Shown here in pieces: positions 1 through 8,356 of a stretch of 64,000 bases of DNA. The notes under the pieces are model-generated. The model did no database searches and had not been told where the DNA came from. It saw nothing but the letters and a program-made list of their open reading frames with translations. A program made the position numbers and the translations under genes. Position 1 is the first letter of the stretch. Every line of letters starts with the position of its first letter. Origin of the DNA: a virus; IMG/VR virus record IMGVR_UViG_3300028581_000024, positions 1 to 64,000 of that record; one strand, 5' to 3'.

Positions 1-4
1 ATAC

Positions 5-220
5 ATGGCTATTATATCTGTTGCTGACTTAAAAAATGCATTTGCTGAAGGAGATACACCTACAGGCGGTGATTTTACTAATTTAATTGATACCACGTAT
101 AACTTTCCAAATTCAGCAGCTACAGTTGTAACTGGTCTTACATTAGTACAGACAACCTCAGGGATCCCTGTGTTATTGAACGGGCAAACCTTGTATATTC
201 CCCTATTCCGGGCTAGTTAA
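5..220 (+). CDS. Small fibre-like structural protein
   Basis: A 71-residue protein beginning MAIISVADLKNAF and continuing with GDTPTGGDFTNLID. This kind of opening (short helix, then G-D-T-P-T and F-x-N-L-I-D) recurs at the N-termini of phage fibre and head-fibre proteins, where it probably marks a small attachment domain; that family statement is from memory. The gene converges on the gp23 gene and is closed by a strong bidirectional terminator. Only four bases of the window precede the start, so its promoter cannot be seen and an in-frame extension upstream cannot be excluded. No enzymatic motif is present. A role as a small virion fibre or decoration is inference. Confidence 0.6.
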   Translation: MAIISVADLKNAFAEGDTPTGGDFTNLIDTTYNFPNSAATVVTGLTLVQTTSGIPVLLNGQTLYIPLFRAS

Positions 221-245
221 ACTAGTCTTTTTTTATATATTTGAC

Positions 246-277
246 CAAAAAAAGAGGCCCGAAGGCCTCTCTTTTTT
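246..277. terminator. Bidirectional rho-independent terminator
   Basis: A 7-bp GC-rich stem (AGAGGCC at 253-259, GGCCTCT at 264-270) with a CGAA tetraloop is flanked by an A run on the left and a T run on the right. It can therefore terminate transcripts from both sides. It separates the plus-strand gene ending at 220 from gp23, whose stop is at 320 on the minus strand. Confidence 0.9.
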
Positions 278-319
278 ACCAGGACATACTGGAATTTTTG
301 TACTACCGTTGAGTTCGGC

Positions 320-1792
320 TTAGAAGTACACAGATTGTGTACCAGGCGTGAACGCTTGACCGAGACCGCTCAACAAGATGGTATGATAATACAAGTTAGC
401 GCCAAAGATGTTATCAACAACACCGTAGCGGGTCAAAAGACCAACACGGGGGCTGAAATCATTGGGGCCAATTGTACGTTGTACCATAACCGGGATGTAC
501 GGGCAGTAGATGATACCAGTGTCATAAAACTCTGGTCCCTTGTAGCCCAATAGGGCGTACTCTACGCGCGTACCACGCAATCCACCCTCATATTGGGCTT
601 CTGTGCGTGTATCACGGTATACGTTGAAACGACCACCTAGGTTACCAACCTTAGCTACGCCAACAGGTTGAGTGTTGACATTGCCTTGGACGGGTACCCA
701 TTGAAACTCAGGAAGCATTTCGAGAATCGCGCAAACGCGAGGTGTTGCAACTATAAAGTTGGCAGCACCACGACGGTTACGAACTGCGATTCTGTTAGCC
801 TCGATGATCAAACGTTGGTAGAAGTCGCGATTGCGCTCTACTAACCAGCGACCATCCGCGGAAGCGGGAGACCATACAGAATAACCTGTACCGAATCCAG
901 CATTCAGCGAAACTTGGATCATACGAACAATCATTTCGCGATCGATTTCGGCCTGCAACTCATACGACATAGCGTTGGTGAGTTCGGTATCGATATCGAT
1001 GCCATTCATGTTCTTAAGATCCTGTTCGAGTTCCACAGACCAGCGTGCAGCAAGTCTACGAGTACCAGCTTCGACGGCCGTCTTTTCAAACGAAACTTCG
1101 ATCTGAGGGATTTTACCTGTCAATTCGAAGTTAGCGAGGACCTGAGCAACGCCCTGATCAACCCCGATTGAGGGGAAGAGGGAGGCTGCTACGCCATCGC
1201 CACCGGAGAGTTTAGAGCTCGATGTGCCCGTGTAACGGGTATCGAGGTACTGGTAGCCAAGTTCTTTGTTCGCAGCTTGGGCTTGAGGATTGGACATAGC
1301 AGCGCCAGCATTTGTGCCGGAACCGTCTACACCATCATTGCCCAACTGGTTTGCAGAATACTTATAACGTAAAGCAAAGGCAAGACCTACTGGTCCGCCC
1401 ATGGGCTGTACGCCTACAATTTCATTGGTGATTAGCTCGGGGAACGTTCTACGAATCATCGGGATGAGTATCTTGGGCAAGCGAGAATCGCCTGTGGCAT
1501 ACCAGTCACCCTGGGGTGAGGCATTACCAAAAGCGCCACCTTGACCACCCATTCCACCAGTGGGGCTATAGGCGCCGCCAAAGACGGATCCTGTGCCACC
1601 GGCGACGTTCGCCTCACCAATACACCAGGACTCTTGGTTTTCCAAGAGCATGGCTGTATTTAAGCGAGTGTGATCGTCTTCAATGGGCTTGACGTTGTCG
1701 GAAGTGTAATCCAAAACTGGTTTCCACTTTTCGAGCAACGCTTTAGCGCGAGACTCATCAATATAGGCCGTTGTCGGTCTGATTGATTTCAT
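320..1792 (-). CDS. 23: Major capsid protein gp23
   Basis: 490 residues (T4 gp23 is 521). It is the main shell subunit of the head, made as a precursor and trimmed by the gp21 protease. The N-terminus has the family pattern LLEKWKPVLD near residue 19 and ENQE near 51, closely matching T4 gp23. A gp21-type site (hydrophobic-x-E before a small residue) is seen as IGE|A at residues 58-61, which would remove 60 residues. The middle is glycine-rich and the C-terminal half is typical shell sequence. It lies directly downstream of gp22, as in T4. A Shine-Dalgarno GGAG lies 13 bases upstream of the ATG, so this gene is not leaderless. Identity is very likely; the exact cleavage position is inferred. 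Confidence 0.97.
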   Translation of the reverse strand: MKSIRPTTAYIDESRAKALLEKWKPVLDYTSDNVKPIEDDHTRLNTAMLLENQESWCIGEANVAGGTGSVFGGAYSPTGGMGGQGGAFGNASPQGDWYATGDSRLPKILIPMIRRTFPELITNEIVGVQPMGGPVGLAFALRYKYSANQLGNDGVDGSGTNAGAAMSNPQAQAANKELGYQYLDTRYTGTSSSKLSGGDGVAASLFPSIGVDQGVAQVLANFELTGKIPQIEVSFEKTAVEAGTRRLAARWSVELEQDLKNMNGIDIDTELTNAMSYELQAEIDREMIVRMIQVSLNAGFGTGYSVWSPASADGRWLVERNRDFYQRLIIEANRIAVRNRRGAANFIVATPRVCAILEMLPEFQWVPVQGNVNTQPVGVAKVGNLGGRFNVYRDTRTEAQYEGGLRGTRVEYALLGYKGPEFYDTGIIYCPYIPVMVQRTIGPNDFSPRVGLLTRYGVVDNIFGANLYYHTILLSGLGQAFTPGTQSVYF

Positions 1793-1821
1793 AATAGATT
1801 TTGTTCTCCTTAATTTCGACC

Positions 1822-1843
1822 TGTAGAATATGTAAATTCTACA
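1822..1843 (-). promoter_or_regulatory. Hairpin in the gp22-gp23 spacer
   Basis: A perfect 8-bp inverted repeat (TGTAGAAT / ATTCTACA) with a 6-base loop sits in the leader of gp23, about 30 bases before its start. It has no T run, so it is not a simple terminator. An RNA processing or stability element for the capsid message is plausible but unproven. Confidence 0.5.
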
Positions 1844-1852
1844 ACATTATTC

Positions 1853-1864
1853 AGGCAATTGCCT
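1853..1864. other. 12-bp perfect palindrome
   Basis: AGGCAATTGCCT lies just downstream of the gp22 stop codon and next to the 1822-1843 hairpin. It could be a protein-binding site or part of a folded spacer. No function can be assigned. Confidence 0.4.
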
Positions 1865-1873
1865 CAACCAAAA

Positions 1874-2749
1874 TTAGTATTTGGATAGTTCAGCAAGGTA
1901 AGGATTAACTCTGACGCTTTCCTCAACAGTTTGAACACCCTCTTCTATGGGGCGATCTACCTGTGTGGCAGCGGCTTCAGTTACAGCCTCTTCCTTGATG
2001 GTTTGAAGCCGTTCTTTTTCTGTCTTGTCAAACAAGCTCAAAGCATAATCAATGTTTTCAGTAATGAACGTGGCATTCTTGTTGTGCATTACTTTATTAA
2101 CATAATCACGCTTACGTGGTGTGAGACCTACTGTCTTCTTTTCGAGAGTAAGTTCCGCATCACGAGCAGCAAGTTGCGCTTTAGCAGCTGCTAGCTCTTT
2201 TGTAACGGCTTCAAGCTTCGTAGAAGCTTCATTAAGTTGATTCTTTCCGTCAACGACGGCTTCGCGAATACTTTCCTTCGCAAGGGCAGCATCAACGCCC
2301 AAAATATTTCTTAACTGTCCAAGAATTTCAAGAGCACGCTTGTTCTTAACAGCATTTTGAATTTCTTCAGTAGGGATAGTTTCATCAAGATAAGCTTCTA
2401 AATATGTGCTAACATTGTTAATAGTCTCTGTCTTAAAGCTCTTGGCTTCAGCACGGATAATGTTAGTATACTTCTCAACAATAGCTTTAAGCTTATCTGC
2501 ATGGTTTGCATCAAGAGCATCAACAACTTTTTGTAATTTGAGAGTATGATCAGCATCGACAGCTTCTAAAAGATGCTCTAACTTCTTGCTATAATCTTCA
2601 TCTTGCTCTGTTAAAGCTTTGGTAACATGAAGCTCAACCTTTTCGTTTACCTTGGCGTTAAACGCCGCTTCGATATCATTAAGAACTTCCTCAGAGAGGA
2701 GATCTTGGGTTGCTTCCTTTAGGATAGATTTAATGGTTTTTGTACTCAT
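1874..2749 (-). CDS. 22: Prohead core scaffold gp22
   Basis: 291 residues (T4 gp22 is 269), lying immediately upstream of gp23 as in T4. It is the main scaffold of the prohead core, degraded by gp21 during maturation. The sequence is highly charged and helical, rich in A, E and K, with long predicted coiled coil from about residue 25 to 200 and repeated D-A-N-H-A/L-K patterns at 65-90. The opening SILKEATQDLLSEE resembles a capsid-targeting helix with an L-S-E cleavage-like site. The conserved C-terminal block includes RKRDYVNKVM, seen in this family before the tail. The start lies 5 bases after the stop of the upstream core gene, so translation is probably coupled. Confidence 0.88.
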   Translation of the reverse strand: MSTKTIKSILKEATQDLLSEEVLNDIEAAFNAKVNEKVELHVTKALTEQDEDYSKKLEHLLEAVDADHTLKLQKVVDALDANHADKLKAIVEKYTNIIRAEAKSFKTETINNVSTYLEAYLDETIPTEEIQNAVKNKRALEILGQLRNILGVDAALAKESIREAVVDGKNQLNEASTKLEAVTKELAAAKAQLAARDAELTLEKKTVGLTPRKRDYVNKVMHNKNATFITENIDYALSLFDKTEKERLQTIKEEAVTEAAATQVDRPIEEGVQTVEESVRVNPYLAELSKY

Positions 2750-2753
2750 AAAA

Positions 2754-3152
2754 TTAGAATAGTTTTACACCTTTCACAGAGGCAATACGGCTTTGTAATT
2801 TGGACTCCATAATCTTCTTTAAATATTTATGGGCCTGAGCATAATTTTTTTCGTTTAAATTCTTTAAAAGTTGTGCAATGTCGGCGCGCTCTTTCATAAC
2901 TGTATTATATTTATTCCCAGCAGGCATATAATTTGCTGGATTTTGGACAACTTTTTTACAGCCACACTCTTCATTTTCACCACATTTACATTCATTTGAT
3001 TCATCAGATTGTGTGGACATTTTTTCTGCAGCTGTTTTTGCTAGGGTGGTAGCAATTAATCTACCAGCAAGACCTACACCCAATTCCTCAGCAGCTGCAC
3101 CTGCAAGAGCCCCTGCAACCATTGGTGCAATTTCTTCAATTGGTTGACTCAT
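2754..3152 (-). CDS. Small prohead core protein (gp67/gp68-like position)
   Basis: 132 residues between gp21 and gp22. T4 keeps its small core proteins gp67 and gp68 in this head cluster, just upstream of gene 21. The N-terminal 45 residues are a small-residue-rich helix (AGALAGAAAEELGVGLAGRL). A short cysteine cluster (CKCGENEECGCKK, near 56-68) could bind metal. The C-terminus carries a helix with YAQAHKYLKKIMESK, a pattern I associate with T4-type core proteins. Its stop overlaps nothing, but its start overlaps the gp21 stop by 4 bases (ATGA), indicating coupled translation. Assignment rests mainly on position and the C-terminal helix. Confidence 0.55.
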   Translation of the reverse strand: MSQPIEEIAPMVAGALAGAAAEELGVGLAGRLIATTLAKTAAEKMSTQSDESNECKCGENEECGCKKVVQNPANYMPAGNKYNTVMKERADIAQLLKNLNEKNYAQAHKYLKKIMESKLQSRIASVKGVKLF

Positions 3153-3823
3153 AAAACTTTACTAATTTTTGAAAAGAACTCCACAATCTGTTCTTTAAGA
3201 TATCCTTCCACATCTTTTCTTGGTAGGTTACGAAGCTTATCGCTAAAAGAATCATAATATTCTTCAAAACGGCCATCACTTGTCGCAACAAATTGTTTTG
3301 ATTCAAGAATACCATTTACAAACGCTTTTGGAAAGCTTGGATCTGCAACACAATCAACAGCCACGAGACGAAAATCTTTTACTTTGTTAACACCATTGCC
3401 CATTTCTTGCAATGAACCTAAGGCACGAGAACTCATACCAACACGGACACCGTCGTTAACTAAGCTACGAACAATTTGTCCCATGGGGGTTGTTAGTACT
3501 TTGGACTTACCGTAATATACATTACCAGAACGATTCATTTCTGTTACTAAGTGACAAGCACGCTCGAGATTGACTTCAGCAGCTGTCGGGTGGTTCAATT
3601 CACCCATGCTTCTGTTTGTCTTAACCATCTCATGAATATAACGATTAACTTCTCGATCCATTTCTCCAGAATCATAAACTCTCTTATTCTTATTAACCTC
3701 TTCACACTGCATATAAGGTCCCTTGATATACATGGTGCTTGACTGACTACCGTTCTTCTCTTCAACCACGTATTCGTACTGATCTTCAGGAGCAGGTGTC
3801 TCAACTAATAGTCTTAAAGCCAT
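3149..3823 (-). CDS. 21: Prohead maturation protease gp21
   Basis: 224 residues (T4 gp21 is 212). It is a serine protease of the herpesvirus-assemblin fold that cleaves the prohead core, gp23 and targeted internal proteins. The family motifs are visible: GELNHP at residues 74-79 (catalytic His78) and GMSSRA at 129-134 (nucleophile Ser131 or Ser132). The next conserved block, VDCVADPSFPKA, follows the active site. The gene is the first of the gp21-core-gp22-gp23 run. Its ATG is preceded at 4 bases by AATAAATA (3828-3835) and by no Shine-Dalgarno, so it is one of the predicted leaderless late genes. Confidence 0.93.
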   Translation of the reverse strand: MALRLLVETPAPEDQYEYVVEEKNGSQSSTMYIKGPYMQCEEVNKNKRVYDSGEMDREVNRYIHEMVKTNRSMGELNHPTAAEVNLERACHLVTEMNRSGNVYYGKSKVLTTPMGQIVRSLVNDGVRVGMSSRALGSLQEMGNGVNKVKDFRLVAVDCVADPSFPKAFVNGILESKQFVATSDGRFEEYYDSFSDKLRNLPRKDVEGYLKEQIVEFFSKISKVL

Positions 3824-3827
3824 ATGT

Positions 3828-3835
3828 TATTTATT
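3828..3835 (-). promoter_or_regulatory. Late promoter box of gp21
   Basis: AATAAATA on the minus strand, one base from the T4 late consensus TATAAATA, ends 4 bases before the gp21 ATG. Confidence 0.65.
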
Positions 3836-3846
3836 AGTAGTTTAGT

Positions 3847-4302
3847 CTATTTTCTCAACTCTTTTTCTGTTAAAATAGTAAATTCGTACCCTCTTTCTTT
3901 GCACCATTTCTTTGCAGCTTGCCATTTAGCTTGATTTTGAATGTATGTTAACTGTTCATATAAAAGAGTTTTTTTATGCTTACCGGGTGTCTCTTCTGGC
4001 TTTACTGTTTGTTTGTGTGGTTTAACCTCAACAAGAAATTTCTTTATTCCATCTGCTGTTTTTAATTTTATTATTGCGTCGACAATATAACGATGTATTT
4101 TATGATCAATAGGGCTTTCATAGGGAATAACAATGCTCTCACTCCCCCACTCAATCACATTAGGGTTATTATCACACCAGCGAAACAATTTTAATTCCCA
4201 GCTGCTAAGGTAACGTGGCAAATCATGCCCTTTGTATTTTTGTGCATGTGTAGGCTTGAAAATGCCCTGTATGTACTTGTTATTTTTGGGTGTGAACTTC
4301 AT
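3847..4302 (-). CDS. 4: Head completion nuclease gp4
   Basis: 151 residues (T4 gp4 is 150). This family finishes the packaged head before tail joining and has a TnsA-like PD-(D/E)xK nuclease fold. The likely catalytic set is seen as E36 in SSWELKLFRW, D75 in RYIVDAII and E92-V-K94 in FLVEVKP. The N-terminus is basic and begins with F-x-P-K-N-x-x-K-Y-x-G as in the family. The start overlaps the gp13 stop by 4 bases. The gp13-gp4-gp21 order makes a compact head-finishing operon. Confidence 0.87.
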   Translation of the reverse strand: MKFTPKNNKYIQGIFKPTHAQKYKGHDLPRYLSSWELKLFRWCDNNPNVIEWGSESIVIPYESPIDHKIHRYIVDAIIKLKTADGIKKFLVEVKPHKQTVKPEETPGKHKKTLLYEQLTYIQNQAKWQAAKKWCKERGYEFTILTEKELRK

Positions 4303-5297
4303 CCAACGAAGAATTCAGGTGGGGGTGCATCACCAAACCCTGCTGCACGTTCATATAATTTCTTTTCCAAATCAGCTTTTTCCTCACGACCATTGTTCAG
4401 CATATCATTATAATTAATAGACCCGCCGCCGAACAGCTGGGTGTTTTGATATTTACCACGAACAGATCCAATTGCTATTTTTGTTAGAGCGAGAGCGTAT
4501 TGATAGACCCAAGGCTCTTTAATAATATCGACTAGAGGGCGCTCAACATACGCTGTCACAATACCATAAAAATGTGAACTACTACTACGGGGCGGCGGGA
4601 ACAATTGCATGTATTGTGTGCGACTGTCAAAGTGAAAATCACGTCTCAGGGCCAAAACTTTTTCGCGAGTGTCCAGCCAATTCTTCAAAACATTCCAACT
4701 GACCAAGTCAAATCCATAATTGCCCAGAGCATAGCTGAAATAACTCTGTTGTGCCAATGATTGTTCAATGGTAAACAAAGTGTTTATGCCATTGCTACTG
4801 CCTTCTTCAAATTCTGTGACATCAATGACACGGCGGTAATCATCTAGCAAATAATCGTAACTGTTTAATAATTCTAATTCATTTGGTCTGCTTTGATCAA
4901 CAACTTGATATAGGTATGGGTCTGCTGGGTCACCAATAACCATCCTACCAATTGAGTACATTGATTTAATTTCTGGGGAAACATCTTTAAATTTGGCTCT
5001 AAAGTTAAAATCTTTGGTCAAACTAAACAAAACATCCAACCGCAATCCTTTAAACTCTTCGTAAAGCTTACTATCAAAAACTAGATATTCTTGTGTGTAC
5101 CCTGCAAACTTCGTAAACATTTCACACGCCATACCAATAAACTCATTCAACTGATCTGCATGAATTTCTATGTTTATGAGTGGTGCACCTAGTGCACGAC
5201 AAATACGTTGCCCAAGCCGTTCATAGCTTTGGATCTTTGATTGTAGGTTAGTACTATAGAAAGAACTCACCGGTTCCACATCACTGCAAATCATCAT
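4299..5297 (-). CDS. 13: Neck protein gp13
   Basis: 332 residues (T4 gp13 is 309). It forms the head-tail neck with gp14. The N-terminal segment LGAPLINIEIHADQLNEFI matches the T4 start LGAPIINVELTPDQIYDCI. The C-terminal segment has the family ending: a Y-A-L-A-L-T-K helix, then GGGSINYNDML, a charged helix and a final P-P-P-E-F-F-V-G. The middle is more divergent. The start overlaps the stop of the upstream tail gene by 4 bases. The partner gp14 is not next to it but about 40 kb away on the other strand. Confidence 0.9.
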   Translation of the reverse strand: MMICSDVEPVSSFYSTNLQSKIQSYERLGQRICRALGAPLINIEIHADQLNEFIGMACEMFTKFAGYTQEYLVFDSKLYEEFKGLRLDVLFSLTKDFNFRAKFKDVSPEIKSMYSIGRMVIGDPADPYLYQVVDQSRPNELELLNSYDYLLDDYRRVIDVTEFEEGSSNGINTLFTIEQSLAQQSYFSYALGNYGFDLVSWNVLKNWLDTREKVLALRRDFHFDSRTQYMQLFPPPRSSSSHFYGIVTAYVERPLVDIIKEPWVYQYALALTKIAIGSVRGKYQNTQLFGGGSINYNDMLNNGREEKADLEKKLYERAAGFGDAPPPEFFVG

Positions 5298-8200
5298 ATA
5301 ATAGTTATTCCATCTCCACCAGAATAAGGCACACTTCCACCAAGAGTTAACCCATATATGGGCGTTATTGTGTCTGTTGTGTTTGCACCAGCTGGCATTG
5401 GATCTAAACTTATGCCAGGCCCATTATAATATGTGTAATCTGCATTCAAATTATAATAGTACTTGGTGGGCTTGCCATGCAGCTTGCTGCCATTGCTTGT
5501 GAATCTAATCACAGTCACACTGAGAGAAGAAGGAGCAATAACAGATGTGGTGCCACTAGATAGTTCATATACTTTTGTGGAAAATACATAATCTGAATCA
5601 AATACAAGGGTGCGGCCACCTGGGTCATCTTGCTGTACTACTAATGTATAATCACCCCCTTTCTTTTTTGTACCAACAGGCACAATATTTTGCACAAAAG
5701 CATTTGCCGACAAATTGACAAAGGCAACTTGATTGGCAGAAAGATTCCAATTGAACAATTCGATTTGATTTACATTGGTATACTCTTGAGCGGAGAGTGT
5801 TAAGAATTTTAATACAGCATTTGACAATCGTTTGGGGTAATAACCAAATCGTCTGATATAGCCAGTAAACCCATCCATGCCCCCTGCAGCTGACGCTCCA
5901 ATAAACCCACTGCTCAAATTGCCTGGCACCAAGGATACAATACTAGTCCCTACAATATTGCCTGAATCAGCCAGAGTAACATTGTTCACAGCGTAGCTTA
6001 ATGCAAGTGCACGTGGGTAATCAATTCTATTGTTAGGCGAAGTTAGATTATAACCAAGCGCTACTGAATCATTAACTGTGCCCCTGACATTTGCAGTGTA
6101 ATTGTTTTTATATCTTAAGGCAGTTGAATTGCTTGAACTATCATTAGTGAATCTGTACAATGAGAAGCCGCTTGCCGATGCTGCTGTGGTGCTAGGAATC
6201 AATCTTGTTTCAAATAAAAATGTTCCCTCGGTATTATTGAGAATGGCACCAGACACAAAGCCGTATTCTGTATCCCTTGTGTAGTATGAGGAGCTAATGG
6301 TGGGTATGTAGGATGATGGCACAACATTGGGAACATCTATATTTTGTTCCAATTGTGCACCCCACACATAAACAGTTCCATTGGAATTATTAAAATTGTA
6401 TGCAGGGGCTATGCGAATGGATGTATTAGTGGCAGAGTAGTAGGGCAACACAATTCGATACCATTGTGCCTGTGGAAACGCATATGAAAACGATGACAAT
6501 ATGCTTGTGTAACTGGACAGGGTATCCAGAGTTGTACTGTCCACAATTTTTATTCCATAGTCTGCTGCAGATAATGTGCCAAGCTTCACATACAATGAAA
6601 GAATATAATCTGCACTTGGGTTGATGGGTATTGTGTAGGAATATACTGTGTTGGATGTGATGGGGGTAACAACAGTGGCAGGTAAATTGTAAGCAGGCGA
6701 GGCTCCACTCTCAGCAAGTGGTGTTTCAGTGAAAAATGTTGTCATGGCGCGGTCTGTGCCATCATATGCAAATGCAACAAACAAGCCATCCCAACCACAA
6801 GTGACAGTGCTCCATTGGTTTGCAGCTGCTGCCACATATCCACGCCAAATCTTACCATTGCGCGAGTACATGGTACGTGTTGTACCGTCAAGAGAAACAG
6901 CAACAAAAATGCCATTGCCATAGGTTACTGAGCGCCAACTGTTTTGTTCAATGGAATCATATGTGCTCCAGTTCACACCATCAGCAGAAATCATTACTCT
7001 GTGTGCACCATCAGAGGCAACAGCAACAAACAACCCATTGCCGTAAGCTACACTTGTCCAGCTATTATTCTCAGGCACCGGGTATGCAGTCCATGTTTCA
7101 CCATAATCTCTTGACACCATGACGCGATTTGTGCCAGTATTAGATATGGCAACAAATATACCATTGCCATATGCTATTGATTGCCAACCATTCCCTTCTG
7201 CTGCAGCTGCCGACAGCCATGTAACCCCAAGATCAGACCGCATGACTTGACACAAGTCTGTGCCGTTTACAGCTATGGCATCAGCAACAGCAACAAACCA
7301 CCCATCACCATATGTAACTGATGTCCATGTGGCTGGTTCTGGTGCATCCCGCCCAACCCAAACTGAGCCTGTGTTTGAAGTGTTTATTCGATTGACATCA
7401 CCAGCGCTTGCCACAATCACAAACGAATTGTCACCAAAAGCAACGCCACACCAATCAGAACTGGTGGTGGATGCTTGAGTTGTCCAACTAATACCATCCA
7501 ATGAGGTGGCTAATGTGCCACCAGTGCTGCATGCAACAAATGCTGGTGTTGTGCCACTGAATAGACCTGAAACAACCCCTGTCCAGGTAGTCAAAGCAGG
7601 GGTACTAGAAGCCCAGGACATGCCGTTAGCTGGTAGCACCTCCCAATTTACAATTTCACCTCCATACGGTACAAAATTTGTTCTTGATCGCTCAAACAAA
7701 GATCCTTCACACTGCCAAACACTCAGTATGTTGCTATATTCATGATTAGAGCGGGGTAAATTTTCTCCTACAAACCGTATTTGCCCATTTTTATCTATAT
7801 AGCTTGCAGATGAATTTCGAACATAGGTAAGAAATCCACCTGTGAGGATATTGGCCGTTGTATTGCCGCCCATGAAGTCACCATACAATATTGCTGAAAT
7901 TGTTTGTGGTGCCAAAGTTGTGCCTTTAAAATTATGCGCTTGTGTTGACTCTTGTGGTGTGGGCAATCGATAGGTTGTAGCTTCAAATGGCCAGTCAGCA
8001 CTATAGGTGTTTGTTATGGTGTATGTATTTTCATACCTGGCTGATGTTTGGCTGTAGGTAGTGGCAAAACTAGCAACGTTTTGCCAGTTTGAACTTAATG
8101 CTGTTACTGTGTTATATGTTGTTGGATACAGGAAATAGTCTGCACTGTTACTGCAAAGGGCGGTGTAGGCCGATTGCCACCTGGTACTGTTTGTGGATAT

Positions 8201-8356
8201 GGCAGGGGTGTAGGATGGTATTACATTGTAGAAAGTTCCTACAAAAGGATCATCTGCACCTGCTATGGGGTCAATACCACTGTCAACATACCCGTGTGTT
8301 GATACCGAGTGATGATTGGTACTGTGAAATTTGTTGTGAAATGGTGTATTGCTCAT
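5294..8356 (-). CDS. Large tail adhesin with Asp-box propeller and LamG-like domain
   Basis: 1,020 residues. An N-terminal attachment-like region of about 150 residues has H-rich motifs, DPIAGADDPF and W-x-x-x repeats. Residues about 240-540 carry at least six repeats of roughly 42 residues of the form W-x-S-V-A-Y-G-N-G-x-F-V-A-V followed by Asp-box motifs (SRDYGETW, SADGVNW), which predict a beta-propeller. Then comes a carbohydrate-binding-like beta sandwich ending VWGAQLEQ, the linker SYIPTISSSYYTRD typical before LamG domains, and a LamG-like domain near 690-830. The C-terminus ends in a module (PYSGGDGITII) shared with three neighbours. The first and last parts are homologous to the 251-residue upstream protein. 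Host-surface binding is inferred. Confidence 0.85.
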   Translation of the reverse strand: MSNTPFHNKFHSTNHHSVSTHGYVDSGIDPIAGADDPFVGTFYNVIPSYTPAISTNSTRWQSAYTALCSNSADYFLYPTTYNTVTALSSNWQNVASFATTYSQTSARYENTYTITNTYSADWPFEATTYRLPTPQESTQAHNFKGTTLAPQTISAILYGDFMGGNTTANILTGGFLTYVRNSSASYIDKNGQIRFVGENLPRSNHEYSNILSVWQCEGSLFERSRTNFVPYGGEIVNWEVLPANGMSWASSTPALTTWTGVVSGLFSGTTPAFVACSTGGTLATSLDGISWTTQASTTSSDWCGVAFGDNSFVIVASAGDVNRINTSNTGSVWVGRDAPEPATWTSVTYGDGWFVAVADAIAVNGTDLCQVMRSDLGVTWLSAAAAEGNGWQSIAYGNGIFVAISNTGTNRVMVSRDYGETWTAYPVPENNSWTSVAYGNGLFVAVASDGAHRVMISADGVNWSTYDSIEQNSWRSVTYGNGIFVAVSLDGTTRTMYSRNGKIWRGYVAAAANQWSTVTCGWDGLFVAFAYDGTDRAMTTFFTETPLAESGASPAYNLPATVVTPITSNTVYSYTIPINPSADYILSLYVKLGTLSAADYGIKIVDSTTLDTLSSYTSILSSFSYAFPQAQWYRIVLPYYSATNTSIRIAPAYNFNNSNGTVYVWGAQLEQNIDVPNVVPSSYIPTISSSYYTRDTEYGFVSGAILNNTEGTFLFETRLIPSTTAASASGFSLYRFTNDSSSNSTALRYKNNYTANVRGTVNDSVALGYNLTSPNNRIDYPRALALSYAVNNVTLADSGNIVGTSIVSLVPGNLSSGFIGASAAGGMDGFTGYIRRFGYYPKRLSNAVLKFLTLSAQEYTNVNQIELFNWNLSANQVAFVNLSANAFVQNIVPVGTKKKGGDYTLVVQQDDPGGRTLVFDSDYVFSTKVYELSSGTTSVIAPSSLSVTVIRFTSNGSKLHGKPTKYYYNLNADYTYYNGPGISLDPMPAGANTTDTITPIYGLTLGGSVPYSGGDGITII

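Noticed and set aside
6820-7122. 100-codon plus-strand frame opposite the Asp-box propeller
   Set aside because: Arises from the repeated codons of the propeller on the other strand; H/Q/C-rich with no folded pattern.
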